This document shows, one piece after another, positions 37,278-46,513 of a stretch of 64,000 nucleotides of DNA. The notes under the pieces were generated by a model. It saw nothing but the letters and a program-made list of their open reading frames with translations, did not search any database and had not been told where the DNA came from. The position numbers and the translations under genes were made by a program. The stretch's first letter is position 1. Each line of letters begins with the position of its first letter. The stretch is from Cubamyces lactineus (Eukaryota; Basidiomycota; Agaricomycetes; Polyporales; Polyporaceae), in the NCBI GenBank assembly GCA_022376465.1, contig JACDTU010000007.1:806001-870000 (forward strand), given 5' to 3'.

Positions 37278-37552
37278 TCAGGCGGGGAGGAAGCACCTAT
37301 TCACGCTGATTCTTGGCTTCTTCTTGTGAACGGACTTGGAGGAAGCCGAAGTATCGGGGAGGGTCCAAGAACGACTTCCCAAACGGAGCGGAGCACTGGG
37401 GCTCACGTGGGGTGGTTCCGGGGGCCGCTGCGGCTGGAGTAGGACCGTTGGCACCGCTGGGCCAATGGAGATAACAACGGGCGTCTTGTCCGAAACTCTG
37501 CCTCGTCCGACTCCGACTCCGCCACCATCGTCGTCGTCCTCTTGCTAAGCAG
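37278..37552 (-). other. Possible terminal exon of an unknown minus-strand gene
   Basis: A minus-strand frame opens after a TTAG acceptor at about 37552 with QEDDDDGGG, continues through VSDKTPVVISIGPAVPTVLL and a Pro-rich part, and ends ISVNRCFLPA with a stop at 37278-37280. The mixed composition looks more protein-like than the competing frames. However, no start exon is found, and the gene would have to begin inside the antizyme leader. It could also be chance. No family is recognised. Confidence 0.25.
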
Positions 37553-37647
37553 TCCGCTGCTCTCTCCTCCCACTCACCAGCAATCTCCCAACGCAATCTC
37601 CCCACTAACCTCGTTCTAAGACCTCACTTCGAACAAGTTGGCACCCA

Positions 37648-38891
37648 ATGTCGAATTTGAATTTTACCAATATGTCGAAACAACAATCTAGTATTCGCCC
37701 CACGTACGTCCGCTTTTCTCTCCCCATCCATCCGCCCTTCATGCTAGTCTTCTCGGGATGTATGCGAGGTTGCACATGGTCCTGGGAATGCGCAGTTAAT
37801 TGCATGCTAACCTCTTCGCTTATTGCAGCAACGGTCGTCAAACCGTTGGAGATGGGGCTTTCTCAACCGACATGACTCCTAGCGTGATTGCAGTCTGCCA
37901 CATGGAGGGCACGAACTCCATGTACTACTACTCTACTACGTTCTCGGGCGGACCCGGGGTGAGTTTCCTTGTTTTGCTCCGATTGCTCTTTGTTTTTCTG
38001 ACCTAGCTGCCCTGGGCCATCTCTCATCGGCGTTGCATCGCTGCTGCAGTGGCGGTTTTGACATCCCTACCGCAAAATGCCCTCCTGACCGAGGGTCGTT
38101 AGACTGGGTGACAGACAGTCTGGCGCGTTCTACTCTCCCCCCGCTCTCCTCCTCGCCCGTTTCCTCCATCGACTCCCTCTCCGACTCCGCTGCCTCCACG
38201 CTTTCGTCTTTCGGTTCTCAGCAACATCTCCCCAACAACTTCTCTACTAGCCCTTACGCTCTTCCGCCCACGCCGCCCCCGGAAGATGGTCCCCTCGGAC
38301 TTTCGCCGGAGCTTCCGCTCAGGGGTCTACCCAATGCCAGCGCCCCACGTGCGATCCCCGAGGTCCACCAGCCTGTGCCCGATATCGCTACTCCTCCATT
38401 GACCCCGGACGATGCTCCGGAAGAAGGTGCAGGTAGCCTGTCGGCTCTGGGCGCGAAGCAGTCGGCGTTTCTCTCCACGCTCTTCCCCCGGAACGCACTC
38501 AGTGCAGCCCCGTATGCGAAGAGCGTTTCTATCTCGACCCCTGGCGTGGGCACCACTTTCGAAGGCGTTGTGCTCTCGCTCCCCGGCACTCCGAAGACAT
38601 TCTATGTCGACGGCAAGTGCGCTGCCGACGTCAACTTACGCGAGAGGTGCGTTCTCCCCCATCTCGATCTGCATCTTCGTATTGACGTATCTTTGCATGT
38701 ATAGCATCGTCGCTTTGCTCGATCTCGCTGACGAGCAGCTCGAATGCAACGCACTCGTCATTGCCTTGGAACGCGCTTCCCCCGTTCTCGGCGATCTTCT
38801 CCATTCACTGATGTACGTGGGCGGCACGGTGGTCACCAAGCCACCCTTCCCGGTCGACCCTGCGTATGTCTTGGTGGGTATGGAGATATAG
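37648..38891 (+). CDS. OAZ1: Ornithine decarboxylase antizyme, expressed by +1 ribosomal frameshifting
   Basis: Antizyme binds ornithine decarboxylase monomers, directs them to the proteasome and blocks polyamine uptake; polyamines stimulate the +1 frameshift that makes it (family knowledge). Exons: 37648-37703, 37829-37958, 38050-38646 and 38705-38891. The zero frame starts MSNLNFTNMSKQ, passes YYYSTTFSGGPG and stops after 65 codons at TGG-CGG-TTT-TGA (TGA 38059-38061). A +1 shift at TTT, skipping one T, reads GAC and continues for 257 codons to the C-terminal antizyme domain: ADVNLRESIVALLDLADEQL, CNALVIALERASP, LLHSLMYVGGTVV and a terminal YVLVGMEI. A linker rich in Ser and Pro lies between. 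No single frame runs from the ATG to this domain, so an annotation without frameshifting will break the gene. Confidence 0.9.
38050..38089 (+). promoter_or_regulatory. Antizyme recoding region: TTT-TGA-C and downstream TCC-TGA-C
   Basis: At the start of exon 3 the zero-frame codons are TGG, CGG, TTT (38056-38058) and TGA (38059-38061), followed by C. In the same zero frame, 27 bases on, TCC (38083-38085) and TGA (38086-38088) follow, again with C. A +1 slip at either codon enters the same frame. The first site must be the main one, because the ribosome meets its stop first. UCC-UGA is the usual antizyme shift site in animals and many fungi. Confidence 0.8.
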
Positions 38892-39446
38892 TGGCTGGTT
38901 GAAGTCGAGTGCAAGGCCTTGTAGTGGCTGATGCACACGCTACCGTTTATCATTGGTTGGGATGTGCTGCTGTTTGAGGGGCGAAAGCGAAAAGGAGTCA
39001 GCGTTGTCTGGCTAGTCGCATTGGTAGTTGAGATCCTGGAGATCCCGGGGTTAAGTTCATAGGAGAGTGCCCTCTTGTTTCTTACCTACGTATATATTAT
39101 TCTGCGTTCGTGCTTGACAATTCATTTAGTCTGTCGTATCTTCTGTACGCGAAGGGGCGCCTCCCAAACTTCATGGCCACAGACCCTACACACGCGCCGT
39201 CCCATGAGGTCTGTTCGACACCACCATCTATGCTCCTTACGCCTTCATGGCCATGCATCACACGCGCACACCGCATGCCGACGGACACCATCCGAATCCG
39301 AGGCTGCCGCTCCAAACCCGCGCTCAACCCTTTCACGCGTCGCGCAGCGCTTTGGAGCCATGCACTCCTTGTCCGCTACATTCATCCCAGTTCATCCCTC
39401 GCCTGACGCGCTGAACCCCTAGTCTCGTTGACCGTACATCACTGCG
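38892..39446. other. Antizyme 3' flank and Smr-gene promoter
   Basis: About 550 bases hold the antizyme 3' untranslated region and the promoter of the next gene on the same strand. The short frames seen here overlap one another and show no family motif. Confidence 0.5.
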
Positions 39447-40793
39447 ATGGGCCTCTTCTCTGAGCTCCTCGGCGCGCTCGCGAAGTGCCTCTGTGGGGGC
39501 ATCCAAGAAGAGCCGCGTCCCCCGTCAGGAGTGGCATCCGACGTCTACGTCCCGCCGACCGTTCCGCACAGGCCACAGGCCCCGGTGACGACGCAGCAGC
39601 CCGCGCCCGTGTATCCCCCTACGCAGCCCCAACCTCATTATTACCAGCCCCCGTCTCAGCCGCCGCAGGAGCAGGCCCCGTACCCGGGCCCGGGGAGGCA
39701 TGAGCAGCATGAGCATGCGGGGAAGAAGCATAAGAAACACCATCATCCGCATGAGCAGGGGCAGGGAAAAGGACAAGAGCAGGGACAGACTACTCCGTAC
39801 GCGCAGCCTCCAAGTCATGGACCGAGCCCGCCACCCTCTTCACCGCCGTCGCGCCCGTGGTCGCCCGGTCGTCCCGTAAGTCGCACATTCCGCTGCCCAT
39901 TCACGCGTCCGTCCTGCTCCTGCGCGGATCATGCCCTCTAACGCGCATCATGTATCAATCGTATAGGACCCGAATCAGGTGAACCAGCACAACGAGCACT
40001 ACCTTGACCTGCGCGCACGCGCGAACGCGGCGGGCGACCAGATGGCGCGCTCGTTCGACGAGGCGCATAAGGCGTACGATCAGGGGGACGGTGCGCGCGC
40101 GAAGGAGCTCTCGAACGCGGGAAAGGCGGCCCAGCGCGAAATGGAGCGGCTGAATGAGGAGGCGGCGGAGTGGATCTTCAGAGGTCGGTATACTCTCTCG
40201 CTTTAGCCGGTTCATGAGGGATGCTGACACTTTTGCCTTGTTACGCGCGTTCCGCAGCCAACAATACGGTAAGTCGTAGAGGAGAGTATGCATGTCAATG
40301 CGTTTGTTGATGTGTAACGTGCGTTCAGGACAGCCAACCCGGTGAAGTTGACCTCCATGGTCTCTATGTGAAAGAGGCCATCCGTTACACAGACCAATCT
40401 ATCCAGGAAGCTCGTGCAAGGGGAGATTCAAAGATCCGCTTCATAGTCGGTACGCATACAACGACATGTCACCAGGTCTTTGGCATGCAGACCTGACGCC
40501 GAATGTAACAGGGAAAGGCTTGCATTCCGCAGGAGGCGTGGCCAAGCTCAAACCCGCTATCGAGGAGCTGATGCAAAAGTACGTCGTATCAACCCACAGT
40601 CCATAGCGCCGTCGATTTCTTCTGACGCAGGATGTACTGTAGACACGGTCTCGTTGCAGAGCTCGACGAGCATAATGCTGGAGTCCTCATCGTGAACTTG
40701 GATGGCCAGACGTCTGGACAAGGACGCGTACTGCGCCCTGACGATATCGCCAGAGGTTTGGAGAGGAAGGATGACGGATGTACAATCATGTAG
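39447..40793 (+). CDS. DUF1771 and Smr domain protein
   Basis: The N-terminus MGLFSELLGALAKCLCGG has a possible acylation signal (Gly2 and two Cys). A disordered Pro/Gln/His-rich stretch follows, with HKKHHHPHEQ. Next is the DUF1771 helical pair: NEHYLDLRARANAAGDQMAR, HKAYDQGDGARAKELSNAGKAA, MERLNEEAAEWIF. The C-terminal Smr domain has EVDLHGLYVKEAI (the D-x-H-G signature) and GKGLHSAGGVAKLKPAI, corresponding to the H-G-x-G loop, then LVAELDEHNAGVLIVNL. Smr domains are nicking or RNA-cleaving endonuclease folds; stand-alone eukaryotic DUF1771-Smr proteins are linked to mRNA quality control (family knowledge). The first Gly of the usual HGxG is kept only as GLHS. It ends DDGCTIM; a C-terminal CTIM could be prenylated (CaaX), which would be unusual. 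Five exons; start 39447. Confidence 0.87.
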
Positions 40794-41190
40794 CATGTAG
40801 CTGTCTCGGTAGCGCTGTTTGTATACGTAGGGTGCGTTCTAACCCGTCTCTCTCAAACCTAAACCCTATCCAGCCACTAATTGCGCTTGAAAAGCAGATG
40901 TACGCATTGTACTCGAGACACGAGACAGATACAATGTAGCGCTGCTTCACGTCGTCTAGACCTGGTTCTATGGGGCCGTACACTGTTCTGATTCCAATTA
41001 CCCATCTACAACGCGGTACGTCTGACCCCATTACTCATTGCGCTACAAGCAGACCATACCAGTACTGTGTCATGCCAGTAACAACTTGTCTGTCCCCTGT
41101 GTATACAGCGATACCCTTTTCATGACGTTCTTGTAGCACCAACCATTGGAAACAACTAGGAAATATTCATGTTGCATTACTGAAACAACA
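40794..41190. other. Convergent 3' region of the Smr and SDR genes
   Basis: About 400 bases between two stop codons facing each other. No coding signal is seen. The AT content is higher than in neighbouring genes, as expected for 3' untranslated sequence. Confidence 0.6.
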
Positions 41191-42173
41191 CTACCGAGAA
41201 CCGACAAGTATCCCCCCATCAAGCTAGAGCACACAATTTGGTCAGTCCTCGAAGTCCCACGTCCCGAGGCATCGACCGGCTCACCTTCACAACGTTACCA
41301 GAGATGTAGCTTCCCGCTCTAGAAGACAAATAAACAACAGCCGCAGCCACATCCTCTTCATTCCCAATACGCCCAATCGGAATGCCGTCCCGCTCCTTGG
41401 AGATGAAGCTACGCGGGTCGTCCGGGCTATTGAGCTCCGACGGCACGTTCGCGGGCGCGATGCTATTCACGCGCACCCCCAAGCACGTGAGCTTGCTCGC
41501 GAGGTTGAGCGAGATGCTCTCCGCGGCGGCCTTGCTCGCGGCGTACATGTGGCCCTTGGCGTGCCGGGAGACGTAGAAGGCGGAGACGGAGGTGTTGTTG
41601 ATGATGCACCCGCGGCCGTCGGCTTTCCCACCGTCCTTCGATGCGTTGACGAGGTATGGGAGGAGCGCCGCGGAGAGCCACTGTCATGTTGGATGGTGCG
41701 TTAGCGGGTGGTTTGGCGATACGATGGTGGAGGAAAGGGCTGACCTGGATGGACGAAACGTTCACTGCAAATACTTTCGCCCAGGCCTCGTCGGGTGCCT
41801 GCAGTAACGCATCCTTGACCTCCTCCACGCTGGCTCCATCCGCCCAGTCACCCTCCCGCACTCCCATACCGGCGTTATTCACGAGCACGTCGAGCTTTAC
41901 CTCTTCAACACCCCTCTCCTTCTCCTGCTCCGCAAACGTGCTCGCGATAGCTTTGCAACCAGCGATCGTCGAAACGTCGCCGACCAGTGGGACAAGCACA
42001 CCGGGAGGACCAGTTGCAACGACGGCGGAGAGCTGAGCGGCACGTCGTCCGACGATGTATACGCGCGATGCGCCAGCGCGGGCGAGGCCTGTTGCGATGT
42101 ACGAGCCGATGCCGGACGAGGCTCCGGTGATGAGGGCGACTCGATCCGTGATTGAGAAGAGGTCCGCAGACAT
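41191..42173 (-). CDS. Short-chain dehydrogenase/reductase
   Basis: A classical SDR of about 290 residues. The cofactor motif is ALITGASSGIG near residue 15; the Arg in GRRAA suggests NADP(H) preference (inference). NNAGMG follows, then the catalytic Ser in INNTSVSAFY and the Tyr-Lys pair in YAASKAA. The C-terminal part has SIAPANVPSELN, GRIGNEEDVAAAVVYLSS and YISGNVVKLDGG. Two introns are needed: one near 41690-41740, and one after GNVVK, where splicing to LDGGILVGSR gives the stop at 41191-41193 and restores the usual family ending. Without that splice the frame runs into 41219. The substrate is not predictable. A TATA box lies 105 bases upstream. Confidence 0.88.
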
Positions 42174-42276
42174 TCTGAGGCCGACTTGTTTTCTTGGAGC
42201 TCGGGGTCAAGCACGAGAGATCGGGAACTTGACAGTGTTGTAGTGCAAGGATATCACAGCCAGGCTCGTCGATGAG

Positions 42277-42283
42277 CTTTATA
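42277..42283 (-). promoter_or_regulatory. TATA box of the SDR gene
   Basis: On the minus strand the sequence reads TATAAAG, about 105 bases upstream of the ATG at 42173. A start site near 42250 would give a leader of about 75 bases. Confidence 0.5.
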
Positions 42284-42971
42284 TGTTGCCTCCATCCATT
42301 CCCGTTCCACTGTACCATCGGATGGTAATACCAATCTTTACCTCCAAATGGTCGTCCCGAGGAAGAGACCCACATTATCCTCCGGTAGTTGAGAGAAGGA
42401 GCATGAGGTTGCACGAACGATCGATGTACATTCGCTACCTCGCGGACACCGGTATCCCCAAAAGGCATTGTCAAATGTTCGGTACATGGCACAGCAAAGC
42501 AACCATATCTCGAGGTGGACGGGCCGTACTGAGGGTCCAGTCGGAGCAAAGTGGGTCAGGACACCTTCGGAGATCCATCGGCACCTGCGGCACCGCCGCA
42601 TTTGAAGCCTCTGAAGCACTGAGTATCCACGCATAGTGCGCGAATTTAATCGTATGGGTGAAAGACAGGCTCCTAGCCTGACACGAGGAGCATCCAAAGC
42701 AATCATTCGAGAGTCTATCCAGTATACATCCACGTAAAACCGTACAAAGCTATCCCGTGGCACGATGTCCGCGGTAACAAATGGACATGGGGGTCATCAT
42801 GAGAGGAATCATACGGCGCTCGTAAAGAAGCCGTGGGTCGGAGATCGAGAGGGTAATTTCAGATGGACGCACCACGAGGGAGTATGGGAGGCGGGTATGG
42901 CGGAGGGAGAGGGCTAGACATCTCCAGTCAGTCGAGTGATGGATAATATTCTTAACGGAAAGGTCATAAAC
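42284..42971. other. Spacer between the BTB and SDR genes
   Basis: This spacer holds the 3' flank of the BTB gene and the distal promoter of the SDR gene, both on the minus strand. No family motif is seen in the short frames. Confidence 0.5.
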
Positions 42972-43859
42972 CTACTCTATCGTTGTAGGGAGCTGTTCGA
43001 TGCACTCGCGGATAACTCGCATCGTGAGTGTCTTGTCGTACAGCACCCTATCGCAGTTGATGCACTTCGCGCTCCAGCAAGCGCGTGCCGCAGGCCACTC
43101 GAGCAGGCCTGGGTTGACGACTGTGTCCCCGAGGGGGCGGGCGTCCATCTCCATGATGATGACGTACTTGAGCTCGCGCCAGGTATGGTAGTCGACGAGC
43201 GAGCCGCAGTTGGAGCACGACGTGTCCCCGTTGTCGTTCACAAATGGCGGGTCATCGAGTCGCTTCCGCAGCGCCTCCCGTCGCGTGCGATGGAGCTGGA
43301 AGAGGTTGAGGAGCGCGTCTGTGCTGAGCTTCTGGAGGATGTTCCGGTATTCAGGTGCGTGCAAGTTGAGCGTTAGCGTGTATCGGGAGGCCAACATCGC
43401 CTCGTCCTGCCATCCGTATCGGCACGCGATGGCGTATAGGCGCAGAGGCTCAGCGAGGAGTGGCGGGGTCATCACGAGCGCCCTGACGATGGACATTGGA
43501 CCCGGCATATCGTATTTCTCGGCCGCATGGAGGATAGGTTCAATGACATCGTAGGAGTCGAGCCGAGGGACAGGAAGGCCGCAAACCATGCGCAAGAGGC
43601 CTTCTAGCGTCTCAGAGTCCTCGTCCACGAAGATAGTTTCGGGGGGAACGTCGGTGACGGTGGCGCTGCGCTGCGGCAGAGAATACATGGCACGGAACCA
43701 TCCCGAGGTCGTTTTGAGGGTGTAGGAGTGGACTCGGAAGAGCACTCGATCCTTCGAGCCTAAGACGATGTCCCCATCTTCGGAGGAGAACAAGGGATGA
43801 AGACCGCCGTTCGAATGCTCCTGATCGGACTTGAGATGATCCTCCTGTTCAGCCTGCAT
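42972..43859 (-). CDS. BTB/POZ domain protein with C-terminal cysteine motifs
   Basis: A single uninterrupted frame of 295 residues, unlike its intron-rich neighbours. The N-terminal BTB fold is visible as GDIVLGSKDRVLFRVHSYTL, TTSGWFRAMY, LEGLLRMVCG and LHAAEKYDMPG, followed by helices (LRLYAIACRYGWQDEAMLA). This matches the large BTB family of Agaricomycetes, which are presumed protein-protein adaptors, possibly for cullin-3 ligases (inference). The C-terminus adds TSCSNCGSL and CWSAKCINCDRVLYD, a CxxC plus CxxxCxxC set that could bind zinc. Start 43859 (MQAEQEDHLKS). The role is unknown; such genes are greatly expanded and fast-evolving in mushrooms. Confidence 0.82.
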   Translation of the reverse strand: MQAEQEDHLKSDQEHSNGGLHPLFSSEDGDIVLGSKDRVLFRVHSYTLKTTSGWFRAMYSLPQRSATVTDVPPETIFVDEDSETLEGLLRMVCGLPVPRLDSYDVIEPILHAAEKYDMPGPMSIVRALVMTPPLLAEPLRLYAIACRYGWQDEAMLASRYTLTLNLHAPEYRNILQKLSTDALLNLFQLHRTRREALRKRLDDPPFVNDNGDTSCSNCGSLVDYHTWRELKYVIIMEMDARPLGDTVVNPGLLEWPAARACWSAKCINCDRVLYDKTLTMRVIRECIEQLPTTIE

Positions 43860-44853
43860 AAACCACGTGGACTATATGCGCAAGTATCCGTCGTTGCCGC
43901 TAGGAAAACGGCGTTGTCAATGGACTATGTTCGAGCTGTTATGCTCTTCAATCAATGTGAGCAGTGGTGGATGGGCTGCTAGCTGGAGGCTGCGGTGTCA
44001 GGATACGGTCAGACGACGGTCCTCGGAGAACAACTGGCTGGCTTTTCAGTCGGCAAACAGGCCGTAGTCTACTTCTCGCTGTTCCCACGCACCATATCTG
44101 GCAAGCCGCATACTCAACGCCCAAATATTCTCCCTCTCAAAGTCATGGCGGATCTACTTATCAACAAGAGATTTCGTCTCAAACGCAGAGATCCGCTTCT
44201 CTTATCCACATTGATATAAGAAGTCACATAGTCCTAATTCTGTGTACTAAGTCATCCGCCGGGGAAGATGTAGCATTCGTCGCTCCGTCGTCAATGGAAA
44301 GTCTAAACGAATGTCGCCACTTCGTAGCATGGTTGCTACCTTATCACAGCATCAGGTCCCCTTGTAAGAACATTTTGCAGTGCGTTGTGCCTGACATGAC
44401 TGAAGGGAGACGTAGATGTCATCCTCTGTTCGGAATGTGGTCCCGCTGTGATTGATATGTTGGCGTATCGCTGACACAAACGTCCGAGTGGTAGAGTGGA
44501 CATGCACCTTCACTCTGCTACTTACTACCAATGAATCGTGATGCAGTGTTCAAGAATCAGGCGTACATGCTCGTCGCACGGGAAGTCAAGAATACTGCCG
44601 TAAGACTGCGTTGGCGCCCACGGCTAAGCAAATCTGGGGGAGGCACGTGACCAGCGGAGTGGACGCGTCGGGATGCGGCGCGAGTCTAATGGGCGTCTTT
44701 CGGCGCTTGTAAAGCCTGGCTCCTTTCCTTTCAAAGTCCAACCGCCACTCGCCTTCGCAGTCCACACGCATACACCTCTCCTCGTCCCCACCACCATCCA
44801 CCACGGACTCTTCACTCTACTCGAGGTCTTCTGCGACAGGTTTTGCACACAAC
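43860..44853. other. Divergent spacer between BTB and RING genes
   Basis: About 1 kb between two genes transcribed apart. Next to the RING start (44730-44850) the plus strand is pyrimidine-rich, as in other promoters here. Frames in 43867-44455 are short and show no motif. Confidence 0.5.
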
Positions 44854-46006
44854 ATGCCACCAACTCGCTCAGAGCCAAGACAAGGCAGCAGTCGCCCCGT
44901 AGCCCAGCTGCGCCATGGCAGCACCCTCGATGTACGTCCAGTGGAGGGTGCTATTACCCTCTCGTCCGATGACGAATCTCCACCCCGAAAGAAAGCCGCA
45001 GTTGAGAAGAAGTCCGTGAGGCAACGGTCAAAGCAGAAAGCTCGTGTACCTCTACCGCCCACAACCGAAATCATCGAGATTTCTTCCGACGATGAGGAGC
45101 CCGTCCCCAAACGGCCATCAGGCTCTATGAGCGTCCTTGAGCGTCGCATCAAGGAGCTGGAAGAGGTGTGTTTGCATAGTATCTATACGCAAAGTGAATC
45201 TTCATTGCTTCTTGTTTCTATCCTATTTAGGAGAACAAAAAGTGGAAGGAGGCTGCATTAGCTGCACAGGCCGCTCTGGCTGTAAGTACTAGTTGATCTA
45301 ATCTCCTCGTCCGACACTAATTCCAGTACCATCCCAGTCTCAACCTACACCTCAGTCTCAACCAGAAGTATCCCCCAAGCAAGCCACACCTCTCGCGGAT
45401 ACACGTTTCGATAAGGTGCGGCATTCCTAGCTCGAAGCGCTTGAAACACGCTAAGACCGGCCTCAGTTCCTGTCAACTGTGGACGAGCACGTTGCCTGCG
45501 AAATCTGCACCTTGAAGATGTGGCACCCATACACGTAGGTACCATCGCCTCCTTCCCATCGTCACCTCAGGATTCACGCACGGCGCCCCGACTTCCCCAG
45601 GCTTTCGTGTGGACACACGTTCTGTCGAGATTGTCTCCAGAACTGGTTCAATACTACACTCGCCCAGCATATGGCAACACACCCACAGTACAATCCCCAG
45701 GCAGTAGTCCCACCGCATTGGCGTGCCGCACTCGCGCGGCCAGATCTGCCCCCCATCGCGAGGAGACAGATCGAGCGCGAGATTGGGATGATCATGGAAG
45801 CGACACCGCAGCCGGCGTACTCTTGTCCGACCTGCCGGGTAGAGATCCGCAACAAACCCGCAGAAAACTTCGTCGTCAAACATCTCGTACGCACCGTCGC
45901 GGGCGTCCAGGGCGAGTCGTGTCCGAAGGAGGATCCACCTCCGCGCATAGGTCGACCACTTGATGGTCCATGGGACGGTTTCTTCCCGGTCGTGCGCAAG
46001 TTCTAG
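44854..46006 (+). CDS. RING-finger E3 ubiquitin ligase with SUMO-interaction-like motifs
   Basis: The N-terminal half is basic and disordered, with two short hydrophobic-acidic motifs, AITLSSDDES and IIEISSDDEE. Both fit SUMO-interaction motifs (aliphatic core followed by Ser/acidic residues). A coiled-coil-like stretch follows (LERRIKELEE..KKWKEAALAAQ). The RING reads CEICTLKMWHPY, then across an intron LSCGHTFCRDC, a long insert (NTTLAQHMATHPQYN...), and YSCPTCRVEI. Cys and His spacing fits a C3HC4 RING with an expanded middle. The C-terminus is GPWDGFFPVVRKF. SIMs plus RING is the plan of SUMO-targeted ubiquitin ligases, which act in the nucleus on SUMOylated proteins (family knowledge; assignment here is inference). 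It has four or five exons; the stop is at 46004-46006. It converges on Med12. Confidence 0.8.
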
Positions 46007-46513
46007 CTCGGTGCCTGGGTCGCATTCTTGGCCGTTCGTATGTTATTTGCATCATCGGACTCTTGCATCCCGTACATTATTCCCACCGCATATTCTTTAT
46101 TCACTGCTACCATACACTGTACTCGCGTCCACATCATGATATACCTGGACATATTAGAACCCATATGTTCCTGGCAAAACCCCGAAACTTGCGAACGGTA
46201 GCTCCGATGTCGGCTGATGAGGGTCTGACTCGGATAGCATGTCTTCGGCCATGAAGGAATCTTGTTCCGCTACGATCGTGCCTCTCGCTTGATGCTAGGC
46301 TCGGTATGACGTTAGGCCTCAAAATGCAACAACTTATGACTTCGCGGTTGTCAAGTCTGCGTGGTGTCATGTATGCTGGCTGTGGGCCGTATAGCGAGAC
46401 ACGATAATACGTCCATCTCGTCAAGAGTCGCGCGACACGACGATAAGCACCAGAGGTGTGTTGGAGGACTTGCTGCCTCACAAGTTACGAATGATACTAT
46501 ATCCAGCCCAGGA
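46007..46513. other. Convergent 3' region of the RING and Med12 genes
   Basis: About 500 bases between stop codons facing each other. Composition is more AT-rich than the flanking genes, and no exon is recognisable. Confidence 0.6.

Noticed and set aside
44480..44560. GTCCGAGTGGTAGAG, like a tRNA D-arm
   Set aside because: No T-arm or acceptor stem follows at the required distance.
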